Source: Pseudoalteromonas lipolytica (lineage in GTDB: Bacteria; Pseudomonadota; Gammaproteobacteria; Enterobacterales; Alteromonadaceae). Taken from it: DNA of 64,000 nucleotides. Made by a program: the position numbers and the translations under genes. The DNA lies in the NCBI RefSeq assembly GCF_900116435.1, contig NZ_FPAZ01000001.1, positions 1 to 64,000 of the forward strand, written 5' to 3'. This document shows positions 32,884 to 42,157 of this stretch, one piece after another (position 1 is the stretch's first letter; each line of letters begins with the position of its first letter). Below the pieces are notes generated by a model, which was not told where the DNA came from, did no database searches, and worked only from the letters and a program-made list of their open reading frames with translations.

Positions 32884-34839
32884 ATGCTGAAGATGCATAA
32901 TGCAGGCTTAATAAATTCGGCACTTTCATTCATATTCATCATTATGAGTGGATTTTTGTTTACTGAAGTCCCTGCTCTTTTTCTCGCCATTTTAATTTCT
33001 TTAAGCTGCCTTAATTTATTAATTGGAAAGTTCTATAAAAAACTCAATGGTAAGGTGGCTAATATTTTAGCTGCGGCCTGTCTAATCGCTTTATTTGTTG
33101 TTGTCGGTGTGTCTGACACAGTTAAGTTATTTGTTTCAATGATGCTACTTGCAAGTACATTTAAACTATTGCAAGCGCGAACAACCAAGCAATATCAAAC
33201 CGTGTGTTTACTCGTGTTTTTTAACTTATCGACCCTGTATCTCTTTCATCAAGGTTTACTCGAAACATTGCTGGTAAGCAGCTTATATATCGTTAATTTT
33301 GCAGTCCTTGGCTATTTAGACAGCCCTAATAGCTTTAAAACGGCTAATAAACAGAGTGTTAAGACCATTTTTTTCGCTTTACCTATTGCTGCATTTCTAA
33401 TTTTATTTTTACCAAGACTTCCTGCTTTTTGGCAATTACCGGGGCCAAAGCTTGCTAAAACAGGTTTGTCTGAACAGGTAAACCCGTTTTCTATTGCCAA
33501 ATTGGCAGAATCAGACGAGCTAGTTTTTAGAGTTGAAGAGCCTAATAATACAGCTCTGCAGCCCCCCTATTATTGGCGAAGCCTTATTCATGATGAGTTT
33601 AATGGTAACGAATGGTTAATATCGGACATTTTAAAATCTCAACAGTTTAACCTTACTCGCAAGCCAGTTGCCCCTCAAAACTACGTTCAATATCAAGTTA
33701 TTGCAGAGCCTTCATCGGCTAATTGGTTATATGGTTTGGGGTATGCAACAAGTGATAATACGGCTGTATTCTCCACCTATAATGGTTTGCTAAAACGCAA
33801 AGGCAATTTAAATAAGAACATAAAATACACCGTTAAAAGCGGCTCATTAAATAATGTTGTTCTGTCTGACTTTGAAAAAAGACTCTATACGCGACTTCCT
33901 GGCAACGTGAACCCTAAAACGCGCACACTGTCATTATCTCTCGCTGAAAAAAATACCAACGAAGAAGCCTATTTTAATGCTTTATTGCGCTATTTTAATG
34001 AACAAGCATTTAGCTACACACTCACACCTACAGCAATGACTGGCGAGAATACAATTGACCAGTTTGTATTTGATAATAAACGTGGCTTTTGTGGACATTA
34101 CGCAAGTACAGCAGCCTTTATGTTCAGGGTTGCCAAAATTCCTGCGCGTGTAGTTTCTGGTTACTTAGGCGGCGAACAAAAGCAAGGTTCAACACTCAAC
34201 GTCTATCAATACGATGCCCATGCCTGGGTAGAAGTACATTTTAATAATGCGTGGCATGTGTTTGATGCAACCGCGGTTGTTGCTCCAGAGCGGTTAAATG
34301 GCTCGTTATCACAATTAAGCGAATTAAATGAAAGCTTTAATGAAAATTTAGGGTTTGGCCTAAAACGCTGGAGTCACTTTAAAGCAATAAATTGGCTTAG
34401 AAATCACCTTGAAGAATTAGATTATAAATGGACAAATTGGGTGCTGACTTTTGATCAGCAATCACAACAAAACTTTTTAAAATCATTATTTGGAAATAAA
34501 GCGAACTGGATAACGCCACTTGTAGTTTTGGTTACGCTGGCCTTTGTTTTTCTAGGTTACTTTTTCTATTCAAAGCGCACGCCTCTCTCTAATGAGCCAC
34601 TTATTAACGAAATAGAACAGCTTTACCGTTGGGCGAATAAACGGGGTATTGAAACCGATGTCACTCTTACTCCTTTGCAAAACATTGCAAATATAAAAAA
34701 ACAAAAGCCCCATTTATCCAGCGAATTGGCTAAATTTGAACAGATAATCATCGAAGTGCGCTATCAACAGCTCGCATTTACTCAAAAACGTAAAACCACT
34801 GCTCGAGTTCTGTTAAACTCTCTCAAAACAGCAAAATAG
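32884..34839 (+). CDS. TgpA-type membrane transglutaminase (DUF3488/transglutaminase/DUF4129)
   Basis: From ATG 32884 the protein has 651 residues. An upstream in-frame ATG (32830) lies inside the DUF58 gene and is unlikely. About six N-terminal membrane helices (DUF3488) are followed by a periplasmic transglutaminase domain with catalytic Cys in [10 protein letters not shown], His in [10 protein letters not shown] and Asp in HVFDATA. One more helix ([20 protein letters not shown]) and a cytoplasmic tail of about 85 residues follow. TgpA is essential in Pseudomonas aeruginosa; the substrate is not known. It starts two bases after the DUF58 stop. Confidence 0.9.
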   Translation: MLKMHNAGLINSALSFIFIIMSGFLFTEVPALFLAILISLSCLNLLIGKFYKKLNGKVANILAAACLIALFVVVGVSDTVKLFVSMMLLASTFKLLQARTTKQYQTVCLLVFFNLSTLYLFHQGLLETLLVSSLYIVNFAVLGYLDSPNSFKTANKQSVKTIFFALPIAAFLILFLPRLPAFWQLPGPKLAKTGLSEQVNPFSIAKLAESDELVFRVEEPNNTALQPPYYWRSLIHDEFNGNEWLISDILKSQQFNLTRKPVAPQNYVQYQVIAEPSSANWLYGLGYATSDNTAVFSTYNGLLKRKGNLNKNIKYTVKSGSLNNVVLSDFEKRLYTRLPGNVNPKTRTLSLSLAEKNTNEEAYFNALLRYFNEQAFSYTLTPTAMTGENTIDQFVFDNKRGFCGHYASTAAFMFRVAKIPARVVSGYLGGEQKQGSTLNVYQYDAHAWVEVHFNNAWHVFDATAVVAPERLNGSLSQLSELNESFNENLGFGLKRWSHFKAINWLRNHLEELDYKWTNWVLTFDQQSQQNFLKSLFGNKANWITPLVVLVTLAFVFLGYFFYSKRTPLSNEPLINEIEQLYRWANKRGIETDVTLTPLQNIANIKKQKPHLSSELAKFEQIIIEVRYQQLAFTQKRKTTARVLLNSLKTAK

Positions 34840-34847
34840 AGAACAAT

Positions 34848-36170
34848 ATGAATGCAGTAATTGTTGGCGTTATATTAATGCTGGTACTGACACTTTGCCG
34901 TATTAATGTCATTGTCGCGATGACACTAAGTGCCATTGTTGCCGGTTTAACGGCTGGGCTTGGCTTGTCAGATACGCTTAATGCATTTAACGAAGGGTTA
35001 TCGGGCGGCGCTGAAATAGCACTAAGTTACGCAATGCTAGGTGCATTTGCTGTGGCTATTTCTAAATCAGGGTTAACACGTATTTTAGCAGCCAAATTGC
35101 TCAAGCAAGTGAATGATAACAGCCACAAAGGCGAAACAACCCTAAGCTACTTAATTTTAAGCATCATATTATTGTGTGCAATTTCGTCGCAGAACTTAGT
35201 CCCGGTACACATCGCGTTTATTCCTATATTAATTCCCCCGTTACTTATTGTATTTAACACGCTGCGATTAGATAGACGTGCCATTGCCTGTATTTTAACT
35301 TTTGGTCTTGCAACCTCTTATATGGTTCTTCCGTATGGGTTTGGTGGAATCTATTTATATTCAATATTACATAAAAACCTCACTGAAAACGGTTTAGAAC
35401 TTGTGAATACACAAGTCCCTATCGCTATGATAATTCCTGCGCTTGGCATGTTAGTTGGCTTAATTATCGCGGTATTTGTTAGCTACAAAAAGCGACGTCA
35501 TTATGAGGCTCACGCCCTAACAGAAAAACAGCAAGACGTTGTTATCGAACAACCAAAAAAGGTATTGGCTGTTGGCATTGCTGCCGTACTTTGCTCGTTG
35601 CTTGCTCAAAATGTGAGTGGTTCTATGATTCTAGGTGGCCTTGTTGGAGTTATGATATTTAGTCTGTTTGGTATTGTTAAGTGGGAGCAGAACAGCGACG
35701 TTTTTAGTAAAGGTGTAGCCATGATGGCAATGATTGGCTTTATTATGATTTCGGCACAAGGCTTTGCTTCCGTTATGAAAGCAACTGGCGATGTTACCTC
35801 ATTAGTAAGCTCTGCTGCTGGTATGATAGAAGGAAACAAACCGCTTGCCGCTGCACTCATTTTATTAGTTGGCCTATTGATCACCATGGGCATTGGTAGT
35901 TCTTTTTCTACGGTGCCAATTATTGCGACCCTTTTTGTACCACTGTGCTTAGAACTTAACTTTTCTGTTATGGCAACGGCTGCACTTGTTGGTACTGCTG
36001 GGGCATTAGGTGATGCGGGCTCCCCTGCTTCTGATTCAACCTTAGGACCAACGTCTGGATTGAACGCCGACGGCCAACATGATCATATTTGGGATTCAGT
36101 GGTACCCACATTTATTCACTTTAATATTCCGCTACTGATATCGGGTTGGATAGCAGCAATGGTACTTTAA
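34848..36170 (+). CDS. NhaC/YuiF-type Na+/H+ antiporter family transporter
   Basis: A 440-residue polytopic inner-membrane protein with about eleven helices. The family (Na+/H+ antiporter family with an HMPIIT-type N-terminus) is suggested by the opening [31 protein letters not shown], and the conserved [17 protein letters not shown] and [18 protein letters not shown] segments near residues 350-405. Some relatives transport amino acids rather than Na+/H+, so the substrate is uncertain. It starts eight bases after the transglutaminase gene, so it probably shares the moxR operon's transcript. A terminator follows at 36225. Confidence 0.8.
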   Translation: MNAVIVGVILMLVLTLCRINVIVAMTLSAIVAGLTAGLGLSDTLNAFNEGLSGGAEIALSYAMLGAFAVAISKSGLTRILAAKLLKQVNDNSHKGETTLSYLILSIILLCAISSQNLVPVHIAFIPILIPPLLIVFNTLRLDRRAIACILTFGLATSYMVLPYGFGGIYLYSILHKNLTENGLELVNTQVPIAMIIPALGMLVGLIIAVFVSYKKRRHYEAHALTEKQQDVVIEQPKKVLAVGIAAVLCSLLAQNVSGSMILGGLVGVMIFSLFGIVKWEQNSDVFSKGVAMMAMIGFIMISAQGFASVMKATGDVTSLVSSAAGMIEGNKPLAAALILLVGLLITMGIGSSFSTVPIIATLFVPLCLELNFSVMATAALVGTAGALGDAGSPASDSTLGPTSGLNADGQHDHIWDSVVPTFIHFNIPLLISGWIAAMVL

Positions 36171-36224
36171 ATTAAAACACTGTACTGCAACTTCAAAAGT
36201 TATGCTGTCAGTTAAAAAGACGAT

Positions 36225-36249
36225 AGCCCTGCATATGTGGGGCTTTTTA
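36225..36249 (+). terminator. Rho-independent terminator after the antiporter gene
   Basis: AGCCC (36225-36229) pairs with GGGCT (36240-36244) over a CA-rich loop, then TTTTT. Confidence 0.7.
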
Positions 36250-36400
36250 TTACCTTGTTACGGCCAATTTTAAACACTTTTTTGCTTTTCTCTTAAATTG
36301 CATCTTCAGGTATCCCCTGTTTAATTTAAGGTAAAGGATTCATAAGTGCTGAGTAATACATATTACAATATATAGTATGATGTGTTCTTAGTGATTGATT

Positions 36401-36426
36401 AAATAAGTACCCGCAGGTACTTATTT
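36401..36426 (-). terminator. Hairpin at the 3' end of the thioesterase operon
   Basis: AAATAAGTACC (36401-36411) pairs perfectly with GGTACTTATTT (36416-36426) over a CGCA loop. It follows the thioesterase stop by about 22 bases on the minus strand. T tracts are short, so termination could be partial or bidirectional. Confidence 0.6.
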
Positions 36427-36448
36427 ATTTTAGCTATCTTTGAGTGTG

Positions 36449-36886
36449 TTAGCTGTCGAAACCGTAGATCATTTTATCGCACACAACCGGTGTTGGTCTG
36501 TGGTTATCATCAACCGCTACAAACGTAAAACTACCCGAGATAGCAAGATGCTTATCGTCTTTATGCATCCTCTCTAAAAATATCTCTACGTCTACTTTTA
36601 GGCTGGTATTACCAACATAGACTACTTTAGAGATAAGTTCTGCAAACGTACCGGCAGGAATCGCTTCTTTAAAGTCAACACGGTCAGACGAAATCGTTAC
36701 TAAAGGTTTACGACAAAAACGAGTTGCAGCAATAAAAGCAACTTCATCCATCCACGCTAACGCATCACCACCAAATAAGGTGTTGTGATGGTTAGTACGG
36801 CCAGGAAATACTGTTTTTGTTACCGACGTTGTTGAGTCAGCAATACGCTGGGCAATAATAGCGTCACGATCGATTTGTTGTGTCAT
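36449..36886 (-). CDS. Acyl-CoA thioesterase, YciA-type hotdog protein
   Basis: This 145-residue cytoplasmic hotdog-fold thioesterase hydrolyses acyl-CoAs. The conserved FPGRTNHHNTLFGGDALAWMDE (residues about 22-43, catalytic Asp in the helix), AATRFCRKPLVTISSDRVDF and the following EAIPAGTFAEL segments match the YciA/BACH family. It starts five bases after the M23 peptidase stop in a three-gene minus-strand operon (PTPS-family gene, M23 peptidase, thioesterase). Confidence 0.88.
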   Translation of the reverse strand: MTQQIDRDAIIAQRIADSTTSVTKTVFPGRTNHHNTLFGGDALAWMDEVAFIAATRFCRKPLVTISSDRVDFKEAIPAGTFAELISKVVYVGNTSLKVDVEIFLERMHKDDKHLAISGSFTFVAVDDNHRPTPVVCDKMIYGFDS

Positions 36887-36891
36887 AGTCT

Positions 36892-37710
36892 CTACTTTTC
36901 ATTAGCTAATGTGTCTTGCATCATTAGCGCAGGGTCAAGGCGTTCATTTTTCCAATTAAAACGCCAGTCTAAATGGGGTCCTGTTACTCGGCCCGTTGCA
37001 CCTATCTCAGCGATTTTATCGCCTCGGGTAATGGTATCCCCTACTTTTACATCTAATTTGCTTAAATGAATATAAGTCGAAGTCACACCATGGCCATGAT
37101 CAAGAATCAACGTGCCACCAGAGTAATATAAATCAGGCTCAGCAAAAACAACGGTACCACTGACAGGCGCATACACAGGGCTGCCAGTTTTATTTGCGAT
37201 GTCTAAACCAAAATGTGGTCTACGTGGCTCACCGTTAAAGTAACGCTGGCTGCCATACACACCCGAAATACGGCCTTGTGCTGGCTTATAAACCGGATCT
37301 AAAAAATAACGGAGGTCAGAATTAACTTCTCGCGCTTTTCGTACAGCAACCGCTTCACGAGAAATTCGCTCAGATACCTCTTTGGGCGGCGAAACATACT
37401 TTTTTGCCACGCCTGTAATTTTGTCAATCTTGTATTCGCGCTTTGTAATAACAATGGCTTGCTCATGCGCGACACCGTCATTATCAACCCACGTTAATGT
37501 GTGCTCTGTGTCTGCGTCACGGCCAAAACCAAATACAAATTCACCTTTAGGCGACAATTTTAAGTTTTCACCGTTAAAACTCACACTTTTAACGTTTTCA
37601 AGTTGGCCTGTGACTAAACCACCTTGAGTTAAATGTCCTTTTAGTTCAACCGCATTTACATGTATAGACAACAAACTTGCCAACGCGGTTAGCAGTAATC
37701 CCTTACGCAT
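36892..37710 (-). CDS. M23 (LytM-type) murein endopeptidase
   Basis: This 272-residue exported protein has a signal peptide (about 1-20) and a beta-rich N-terminal domain. The C-terminal LytM domain carries PHFGLDIANKTGSPVYAP (H-x3-D zinc ligands), LDHGHGVTSTYIHLS (H-x-H and the second His) and a closing GPHLDWRF. All zinc and catalytic His residues are present, so it should cleave peptidoglycan cross-links in the periplasm. Its start overlaps the end of the PTPS-family gene by eight bases. Confidence 0.92.
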   Translation of the reverse strand: MRKGLLLTALASLLSIHVNAVELKGHLTQGGLVTGQLENVKSVSFNGENLKLSPKGEFVFGFGRDADTEHTLTWVDNDGVAHEQAIVITKREYKIDKITGVAKKYVSPPKEVSERISREAVAVRKAREVNSDLRYFLDPVYKPAQGRISGVYGSQRYFNGEPRRPHFGLDIANKTGSPVYAPVSGTVVFAEPDLYYSGGTLILDHGHGVTSTYIHLSKLDVKVGDTITRGDKIAEIGATGRVTGPHLDWRFNWKNERLDPALMMQDTLANEK

Positions 37711-38560
37711 AGCTAATTGATCCTTTGCCGACCCCTTCGTACGCGGTGATTTTCACCTCAGACTCTGGGTATTCGTTTTTAACTTGCGTGCTAAGATAGT
37801 CAGCTATGCATTCAACCGTGGTATCGCACGGTAAAATGTCGCAACGCGATTCAGCAATGGCCATTTCAAAGTAGCCTTGCTGCGATGTATACGCAAAGCA
37901 CACATCGTTATCTTCTGCTGTAACATGTTTTAACTCTGCTTTGCTGACTTCGTCTTCAGCTGTCGCTAAATAAATATCTTCCCATTTATCGGCCCACTCT
38001 TTTTGCAAACGCGGCATAGCCATGCCATCAAGGCTAATACCAATTTGCGAACGGTGACCATGAATAATGCGCTGACAATTGCCATCATGCTTTTTAAGAC
38101 CATGGCTGTAGTGGTAGTAAAAACTTTGGCTGCGCTCAGGGTATAAATTAATTTCAATTTTTTCGATGTTGCTAGGCAATTGCGGCATTATCGTTTTAAT
38201 TAAAAACGCGGTCACTGAGTGCTCATCAATCACGTCGGCATCAATTAAACAAAAGGCTTGGTTTGGTGCGCTCATCGCTAAGTGGTGGTTGTCACCAAAA
38301 TGACACTCTAATACGCTGTGCTCATCGTGTTGAGTAAGTGAACCGTTTAGTTTCGCAGGCACGGCAAGTTTGTGATCTATACATTCATCAATAATGCCTT
38401 TGATTTGTTTTTTAACTAAACCAAAATCAAGCACCATAGACTCATCATTAAGTTGGCCATGCAGGGTTAAATCAACAATCCAGCTCTCGCCAACTGCGCC
38501 GCGTTTATTACACAAGTAAGAAAAATCAATCACTGTCAGTGAGTTTACAAAAAGGATCAT
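37703..38560 (-). CDS. PTPS/QueD-superfamily protein with two fused half-matches
   Basis: This 285-residue protein is about twice the length of QueD (6-carboxytetrahydropterin synthase). The N-terminal half shows MVLDFGLVKKQIKGIIDECIDHKL (residues about 42-65), the V.DF..lK and DH..L motifs, but lacks an upstream Cys-x3-HGH. The C-terminal half opens with HGLKKHDGNCQRIIHGHR (about 154-171), with the Cys and HGH zinc site, and ends with ITAYEG where the family has its catalytic Glu. It looks like a tandem PTPS fusion with the first copy degenerate at its N-terminus. Likely a pterin or deazapurine enzyme; the reaction is unproven. First gene of the operon. Confidence 0.75.
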   Translation of the reverse strand: MILFVNSLTVIDFSYLCNKRGAVGESWIVDLTLHGQLNDESMVLDFGLVKKQIKGIIDECIDHKLAVPAKLNGSLTQHDEHSVLECHFGDNHHLAMSAPNQAFCLIDADVIDEHSVTAFLIKTIMPQLPSNIEKIEINLYPERSQSFYYHYSHGLKKHDGNCQRIIHGHRSQIGISLDGMAMPRLQKEWADKWEDIYLATAEDEVSKAELKHVTAEDNDVCFAYTSQQGYFEMAIAESRCDILPCDTTVECIADYLSTQVKNEYPESEVKITAYEGVGKGSISYA

Positions 38561-38709
38561 AAATTTCCTTTAGACTGGTTAAAGAATCACAGCAATTATA
38601 ATGATTTTTAATACACAATGCGCGGTTTTATCTCCCTTTAACAGCAACAGTTTAATTAAATGGTAATAAAACAAACGAAAAATAGCAAAAAATTAACTGC
38701 TCCGAGTTG

Positions 38710-38733
38710 TTTAGCGTACAAGTGTACGCTAAA
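38710..38733. promoter_or_regulatory. FabR-type operator upstream of fabA
   Basis: TTTAGCGTACA (38710-38720) and its exact complement TGTACGCTAAA (38723-38733) surround two central bases. The AGCGTACA/TGTACGCT core matches the FabR (YijC) box found before fabA in gammaproteobacteria (from memory). It lies 35-58 bp upstream of the fabA ATG. Confidence 0.75.
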
Positions 38734-38767
38734 GTACGGGGCAATTTCTAAGCGATGAAAAAGAGTT

Positions 38768-39283
38768 ATGGAACCTAAAAACAGCTATACAAAAGAAGAA
38801 TTGGTCCTTTGTGGTCAAGGTGAAATGTTTGGCGAAGGCAATTGTCGTCTTCCAAGCGATAACATGTTAATGATGGATCGCATCGTTTCTATCACTGCCG
38901 ATGGTGGTGAACACGGTAAAGGTCAAATCGTTGCTGAACTTGATATCAACCCTGATCTTTGGTTTTTCGACTGCCATTTTAAAGGTGATCCAGTAATGCC
39001 GGGTTGTCTTGGTTTAGATGCAATGTGGCAATTAGTTGGCTTTTTCCTTGGCTGGTCAGGTGGCCCAGGTCTTGGTCGTGCACTGGGTGTAGGTGAAGTT
39101 AAATTTACTGGTCAAATCTTACCAACGGCTAAAAAAGTAACTTACCGTTTAGATATGAAGCGTGTTATCAAGCGTAAATTGTTCATGGGTATGGCTGACG
39201 GTACTGTAGAAGTAGACGGTCGTGTAATCTATGAAGCAAAAGATCTTAAAGTAGGTCTTTTCCAAGATACAACTGCATTCTAA
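38768..39283 (+). CDS. fabA: 3-hydroxydecanoyl-ACP dehydratase/isomerase FabA
   Basis: FabA dehydrates 3-hydroxydecanoyl-ACP and isomerises the trans-2 product to cis-3, starting unsaturated fatty acid synthesis. The 171-residue length is exact for the family. The active site [21 protein letters not shown] contains His 70 and Asp 84. It is monocistronic with a FabR-type palindrome upstream and a strong terminator downstream. Confidence 0.98.
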   Translation: MEPKNSYTKEELVLCGQGEMFGEGNCRLPSDNMLMMDRIVSITADGGEHGKGQIVAELDINPDLWFFDCHFKGDPVMPGCLGLDAMWQLVGFFLGWSGGPGLGRALGVGEVKFTGQILPTAKKVTYRLDMKRVIKRKLFMGMADGTVEVDGRVIYEAKDLKVGLFQDTTAF

Positions 39284-39303
39284 TACCCCCAGAATGCAGA
39301 AAC

Positions 39304-39329
39304 AAAAAAGCCCCTCTTGGGGCTTTTTT
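39304..39329 (+). terminator. Rho-independent terminator between fabA and rmf
   Basis: AAAAAAGCCCC (39304-39314), TCTT loop, GGGGCTTTTTT (39319-39329). Symmetric A and T runs let it serve fabA and the convergent rmf. Confidence 0.93.
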
Positions 39330-39349
39330 GCGTAAATAAGATGCCTATT

Positions 39350-39520
39350 TTAAGTTTTGAACATGTTTCGGTTTTCTATTGCTTCTCGCCATCCACCTAA
39401 CCATTCTGATTTAGGGTCAATTTGTTGATAAGGGCATTGTTCTTTGGAACGGCCTGCCAAGCCTGCTTTATAACCTTGAGAATGAGCTCTTTCTAAACGA
39501 TCTCTTTTCTGTCTCTTCAT
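39350..39520 (-). CDS. rmf: Ribosome modulation factor
   Basis: Rmf dimerises 70S ribosomes into inactive 100S particles in stationary phase. The 56-residue protein starts MKRQKRDRLERAHSQGYKAG, close to E. coli Rmf, then GRSKEQCPYQ and EWLGGWREAIENR. ATG 39520 is chosen because it matches the family's N-terminus and has GAGG upstream. A GTG at 39535 would add five residues. Confidence 0.95.
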   Translation of the reverse strand: MKRQKRDRLERAHSQGYKAGLAGRSKEQCPYQQIDPKSEWLGGWREAIENRNMFKT

Positions 39521-39857
39521 AGGTAATATCCTCACCTTTTATATTTATAGATATGTAGCGAAATTGACATCTACATTTAATGAATAGTTAATAAAACTGT
39601 TAAATTCAAATGACAAAAGCAATTAAATAAATTGACAATGAGTAACGTGCTGATGATCAACTGAATTAACATTTAAAACCTTTAAGTGGTCATACCTCTA
39701 TATTTCAAACCACCTATAAATACAGTAAAAACGAGCTATAAATTGCATAGCCATTATTTGTGACACAGGCTATTTCAGTAAAGTTCCCCATTAATTTGTA
39801 ATTATGACATTTTTATTATGATTACAATTTAGACAACAAATTGCTTGCATGTTAAAA
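39521..39857. other. AT-rich intergenic region between rmf and the TetR gene
   Basis: About 340 bases carrying the divergent promoters of rmf and the TetR-family regulator. No reading frame or RNA gene is recognised. Several A/T tracts are present but no clear -10/-35 pair stands out. Confidence 0.5.
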
Positions 39858-39867
39858 ACCGATCGGT
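39858..39867. promoter_or_regulatory. Operator upstream of the AcuR-like regulator
   Basis: ACCGATCGGT is a perfect palindrome 13 bases before the regulator's ATG, within AACCGATCGGTCTAA. Its right half GATCGGTCTAA recurs before acuI at 40560-40570. The shared site suggests the TetR protein controls both genes. Confidence 0.7.
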
Positions 39868-39880
39868 CTAATATTGAGCT

Positions 39881-40513
39881 ATGGAAACAAAAATAATACA
39901 GCCAAGCCGTCGTGGCAGGCCCCCAAAAATTGAGCGCACAAATGCAGATACCCGCGCATTGCTAATTAATACAGGGTTAGCTGTATTAACTGAAAAAGGC
40001 TTTAGCGCCACAGGTATCGATTTAATTTTAAAGTCGGCGCAAGTGCCTAAAGGCTCTTTTTATCATTACTTTAAAAGTAAAAATGATTTTGGTTTAGCCT
40101 TAATCGATGCTTACGACAGTTACTTTCAAGCAAAGCTTAAACGCCATCTCACTAATAGCGCCATTAGTCCACTTGAACGCGTTGTTTTATTTGCTAACGA
40201 TGCCAAACAAGGCATGGCAAAATATGCGTTTAAACGAGGGTGCCTTATTGGCAATCTTAACCAAGAGCTCAGCCACCTTGATGACGCAATGATAGCCCGC
40301 ATTAAACAAGCGTATACGCATTGGCAACAATTAGTTGAGCAGTGTTTAATTGAAGCTAAAGAACAAAAACAAATCGCAAAATCGACAGACTGCAAAATGC
40401 TTGCTGAATTTTTTTGGATTGGCTGGGAAGGTGCCGTTATGCGCTCAAAGCTTGATAAATCAAGCGACCCCCTTACCCTTTATACAGCACAATTTTTACG
40501 TTTAATCTTATAA
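39881..40513 (+). CDS. acuR: TetR-family regulator, AcuR/NemR-like
   Basis: A 210-residue repressor. The helix-turn-helix is at about residues 43-72 (GFSATGIDLILKSAQVPKGSFYHYFKSKNDF), with the KGSFYHYF recognition helix typical of the AcuR/NemR/LmrA group. The ligand domain has RGCLIGNLNQEL, conserved in this group with Cys 113 as a possible sensor. It is followed by the acrylyl-CoA reductase gene with matching operators, as in acuR-acuI pairs of acrylate/DMSP metabolism. The gene name is by context. Confidence 0.75.
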   Translation: METKIIQPSRRGRPPKIERTNADTRALLINTGLAVLTEKGFSATGIDLILKSAQVPKGSFYHYFKSKNDFGLALIDAYDSYFQAKLKRHLTNSAISPLERVVLFANDAKQGMAKYAFKRGCLIGNLNQELSHLDDAMIARIKQAYTHWQQLVEQCLIEAKEQKQIAKSTDCKMLAEFFWIGWEGAVMRSKLDKSSDPLTLYTAQFLRLIL

Positions 40514-40540
40514 AGCCGTTATAAATCAATTAACGGTTTT
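40512..40540 (+). terminator. Probable terminator between the regulator and acuI
   Basis: AAAGCCGTTA (40512-40521) pairs with TAACGGTTTT (40531-40540) with one G-T wobble and a nine-base loop. It overlaps the acuR stop region, so acuI is probably read from its own promoter. Confidence 0.6.
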
Positions 40541-40555
40541 AATTTAACCATTAAA

Positions 40556-40568
40556 AGACGATCGGTCT
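40556..40568. promoter_or_regulatory. Second operator copy at the acuI ribosome site
   Basis: AGACGATCGGTCT, nearly palindromic, shares GATCGGTCTAA with the site at 39858. It ends two bases before AAGGAG, the acuI ribosome site, so bound repressor would block transcription or initiation there. Confidence 0.65.
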
Positions 40569-40582
40569 AAAAGGAGTCAACC

Positions 40583-41575
40583 ATGACAACATCAGCCAAA
40601 TCGATAGTTATAAATAAAGATGATCAAGGCTATCACGCCAATTACACAGATTTTCCTGTTGAGAGCATCCACCAGCATAATGTTAATATTGATGTTGACT
40701 ACAGCACCCTCAATTATAAAGATGCTCTGGCGATAACGGGTGCAGGACCAGTGGTAAGACAATTTCCTATGATCCCAGGTATTGACCTTGCAGGCACGGT
40801 TAGCGAGTCCGATTCTGACGAATTTAAAACGGGCGACACCGTATTATTAAATGGCTTTGGTGTTGGCGAAAAGTATTTAGGCGGTCTTAGCGAAAAAGCC
40901 TCAATGAAGAGCGATTGGCTTATTCCCCTCCCCGCTAATTTAACCCCTAAACAAGCAATGCAAATTGGCACCGCAGGCTACACCGCAATGCTGAGTATTA
41001 TTGCGCTTGAAAAGCACGGTATTAGCCCACAAACCGGCGAAGTATTAGTGACTGGAGCAAATGGTGGAGTTGGAAGTTTTGCCATCTACTTACTCAATAA
41101 GCTCGGTTTTGACGTTGTGGCAACAACGGGTCGTATGAACGAGTCCGAACACTTACAAAAACTCGGAGCAAAACGTGTTTTATCACGCGATGAGTTCTCC
41201 ACTGCTGGTAAACCACTTGCCAAAGAGCAATTTGCGGCAGCCATTGATTCGGTAGGTAGTCATACACTGGCAAATGTCTGTGCATCAATTAACTATGGGG
41301 GTGTTGTTACAGCCTGTGGTTTAGCACAAGGCATGGATTTCCCAGCAACCGTTGCGCCATTCATTCTTCGGGGTATCAGCTTAATAGGCATAGACAGTGT
41401 CATGCGCCCTAAAGCTGACCGTATCGAAGCATGGCAACGTCTGAGCGAGTTAGTTGAGCCTGAGTATCTAGATACAATTTCGCGAGAAATTCCATTATCA
41501 GACGCCATTAGCCATGCTGATGCATTATTAAAAGGCGAAATACGTGGCCGTGTTGTGGTTAACTGTAAAGAATAA
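40583..41575 (+). CDS. acuI: Acrylyl-CoA reductase AcuI/YhdH (MDR family)
   Basis: A 330-residue zinc-independent medium-chain reductase that uses NADPH to reduce acryloyl-CoA to propionyl-CoA, detoxifying acrylate from DMSP or 3-hydroxypropionate. Motifs: TLNYKDALAITG (residues about 42-53), PMIPGIDLAGTV, the nucleotide-binding LVTGANGGVGSFAIYLL, and IDSVGSHTL. An operator plus a strong AAGGAG site precede it. The preceding TetR gene supports this assignment over a generic quinone reductase. Confidence 0.88.
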   Translation: MTTSAKSIVINKDDQGYHANYTDFPVESIHQHNVNIDVDYSTLNYKDALAITGAGPVVRQFPMIPGIDLAGTVSESDSDEFKTGDTVLLNGFGVGEKYLGGLSEKASMKSDWLIPLPANLTPKQAMQIGTAGYTAMLSIIALEKHGISPQTGEVLVTGANGGVGSFAIYLLNKLGFDVVATTGRMNESEHLQKLGAKRVLSRDEFSTAGKPLAKEQFAAAIDSVGSHTLANVCASINYGGVVTACGLAQGMDFPATVAPFILRGISLIGIDSVMRPKADRIEAWQRLSELVEPEYLDTISREIPLSDAISHADALLKGEIRGRVVVNCKE

Positions 41576-41610
41576 CCACTCAAAATACAGTTTCTTGCTT
41601 CGTTAGGTAT

Positions 41611-41648
41611 AAAACTAGGGTAAAGGCAATTATACTTACCCTAGTTTT
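41611..41648. terminator. Perfect 13-bp hairpin between acuI and the VF530 gene
   Basis: AAAACTAGGGTAA (41611-41623) pairs with TTACCCTAGTTTT (41636-41648) over a 12-base loop. It ends the acuI transcript and lies 20 bases before the next gene's start. Confidence 0.75.
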
Positions 41649-41668
41649 GAGAAATACCGGACAGTCGA

Positions 41669-42085
41669 ATGAGTAATAAAGAAATTTTCAGCAATAACCC
41701 ACTACAGGGTGTGGGCATTGAGCAGGTTGTCACTGAACTTGTTGACCAGTATGGCTGGGAATTACTCCATGCCTACCTGCGTTTAAACTGCTTTAAAAAT
41801 AACCCTGATGTAAAATCTGCCGTTAAGTTTTTGCGAAAAACTCAATGGGCGCAAGAAAAGGTCGAGAACTTTTATCTGTACCGCCTAAAAAACTTACCGC
41901 GCCCTGATGACGTTAACTACGAGCTACCACCACGCGATCGCGTGATCCCAGCAGATCAAAAACCCGGTGAGCCATGTGAGCTTAGTTTTACTGATGCAAA
42001 ACGCATTCATGAGAAAAAAGAAGCGAAACAAAAAGCCCGTGCGCGTAAACAGCGTTCAAGCGCAAGTAACCCTTGGGGTAATTAA
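41669..42085 (+). CDS. VF530 family (DUF2132) DNA-binding-like protein
   Basis: A 138-residue protein whose first 70 residues match the VF530 fold: NPLQGVGIEQVVTELVDQYGWE, YLRLNCFKNNPDVKSAVKFLRKTQWAQEKVE. VF530 of Vibrio fischeri has a helix-turn-helix-like structure of unknown role. The C-terminal 60 residues are charged and end in a Lys/Arg-rich stretch (KKEAKQKARARKQRSS) suited to nucleic acid binding. Confidence 0.85.
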   Translation: MSNKEIFSNNPLQGVGIEQVVTELVDQYGWELLHAYLRLNCFKNNPDVKSAVKFLRKTQWAQEKVENFYLYRLKNLPRPDDVNYELPPRDRVIPADQKPGEPCELSFTDAKRIHEKKEAKQKARARKQRSSASNPWGN

Positions 42086-42157
42086 TCTAGCTTCATGTTT
42101 TAAGTTTAAATTAGCCGTTTTTAAGAGCGGCTTATTTAGGTTGTTTCTCTGCTTTTT

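Noticed and set aside
32830..32884. Upstream start of the transglutaminase inside the DUF58 gene
   Set aside because: The extension has no membrane or family match, while ATG 32884 lies two bases after the DUF58 stop, the usual spacing in this operon.
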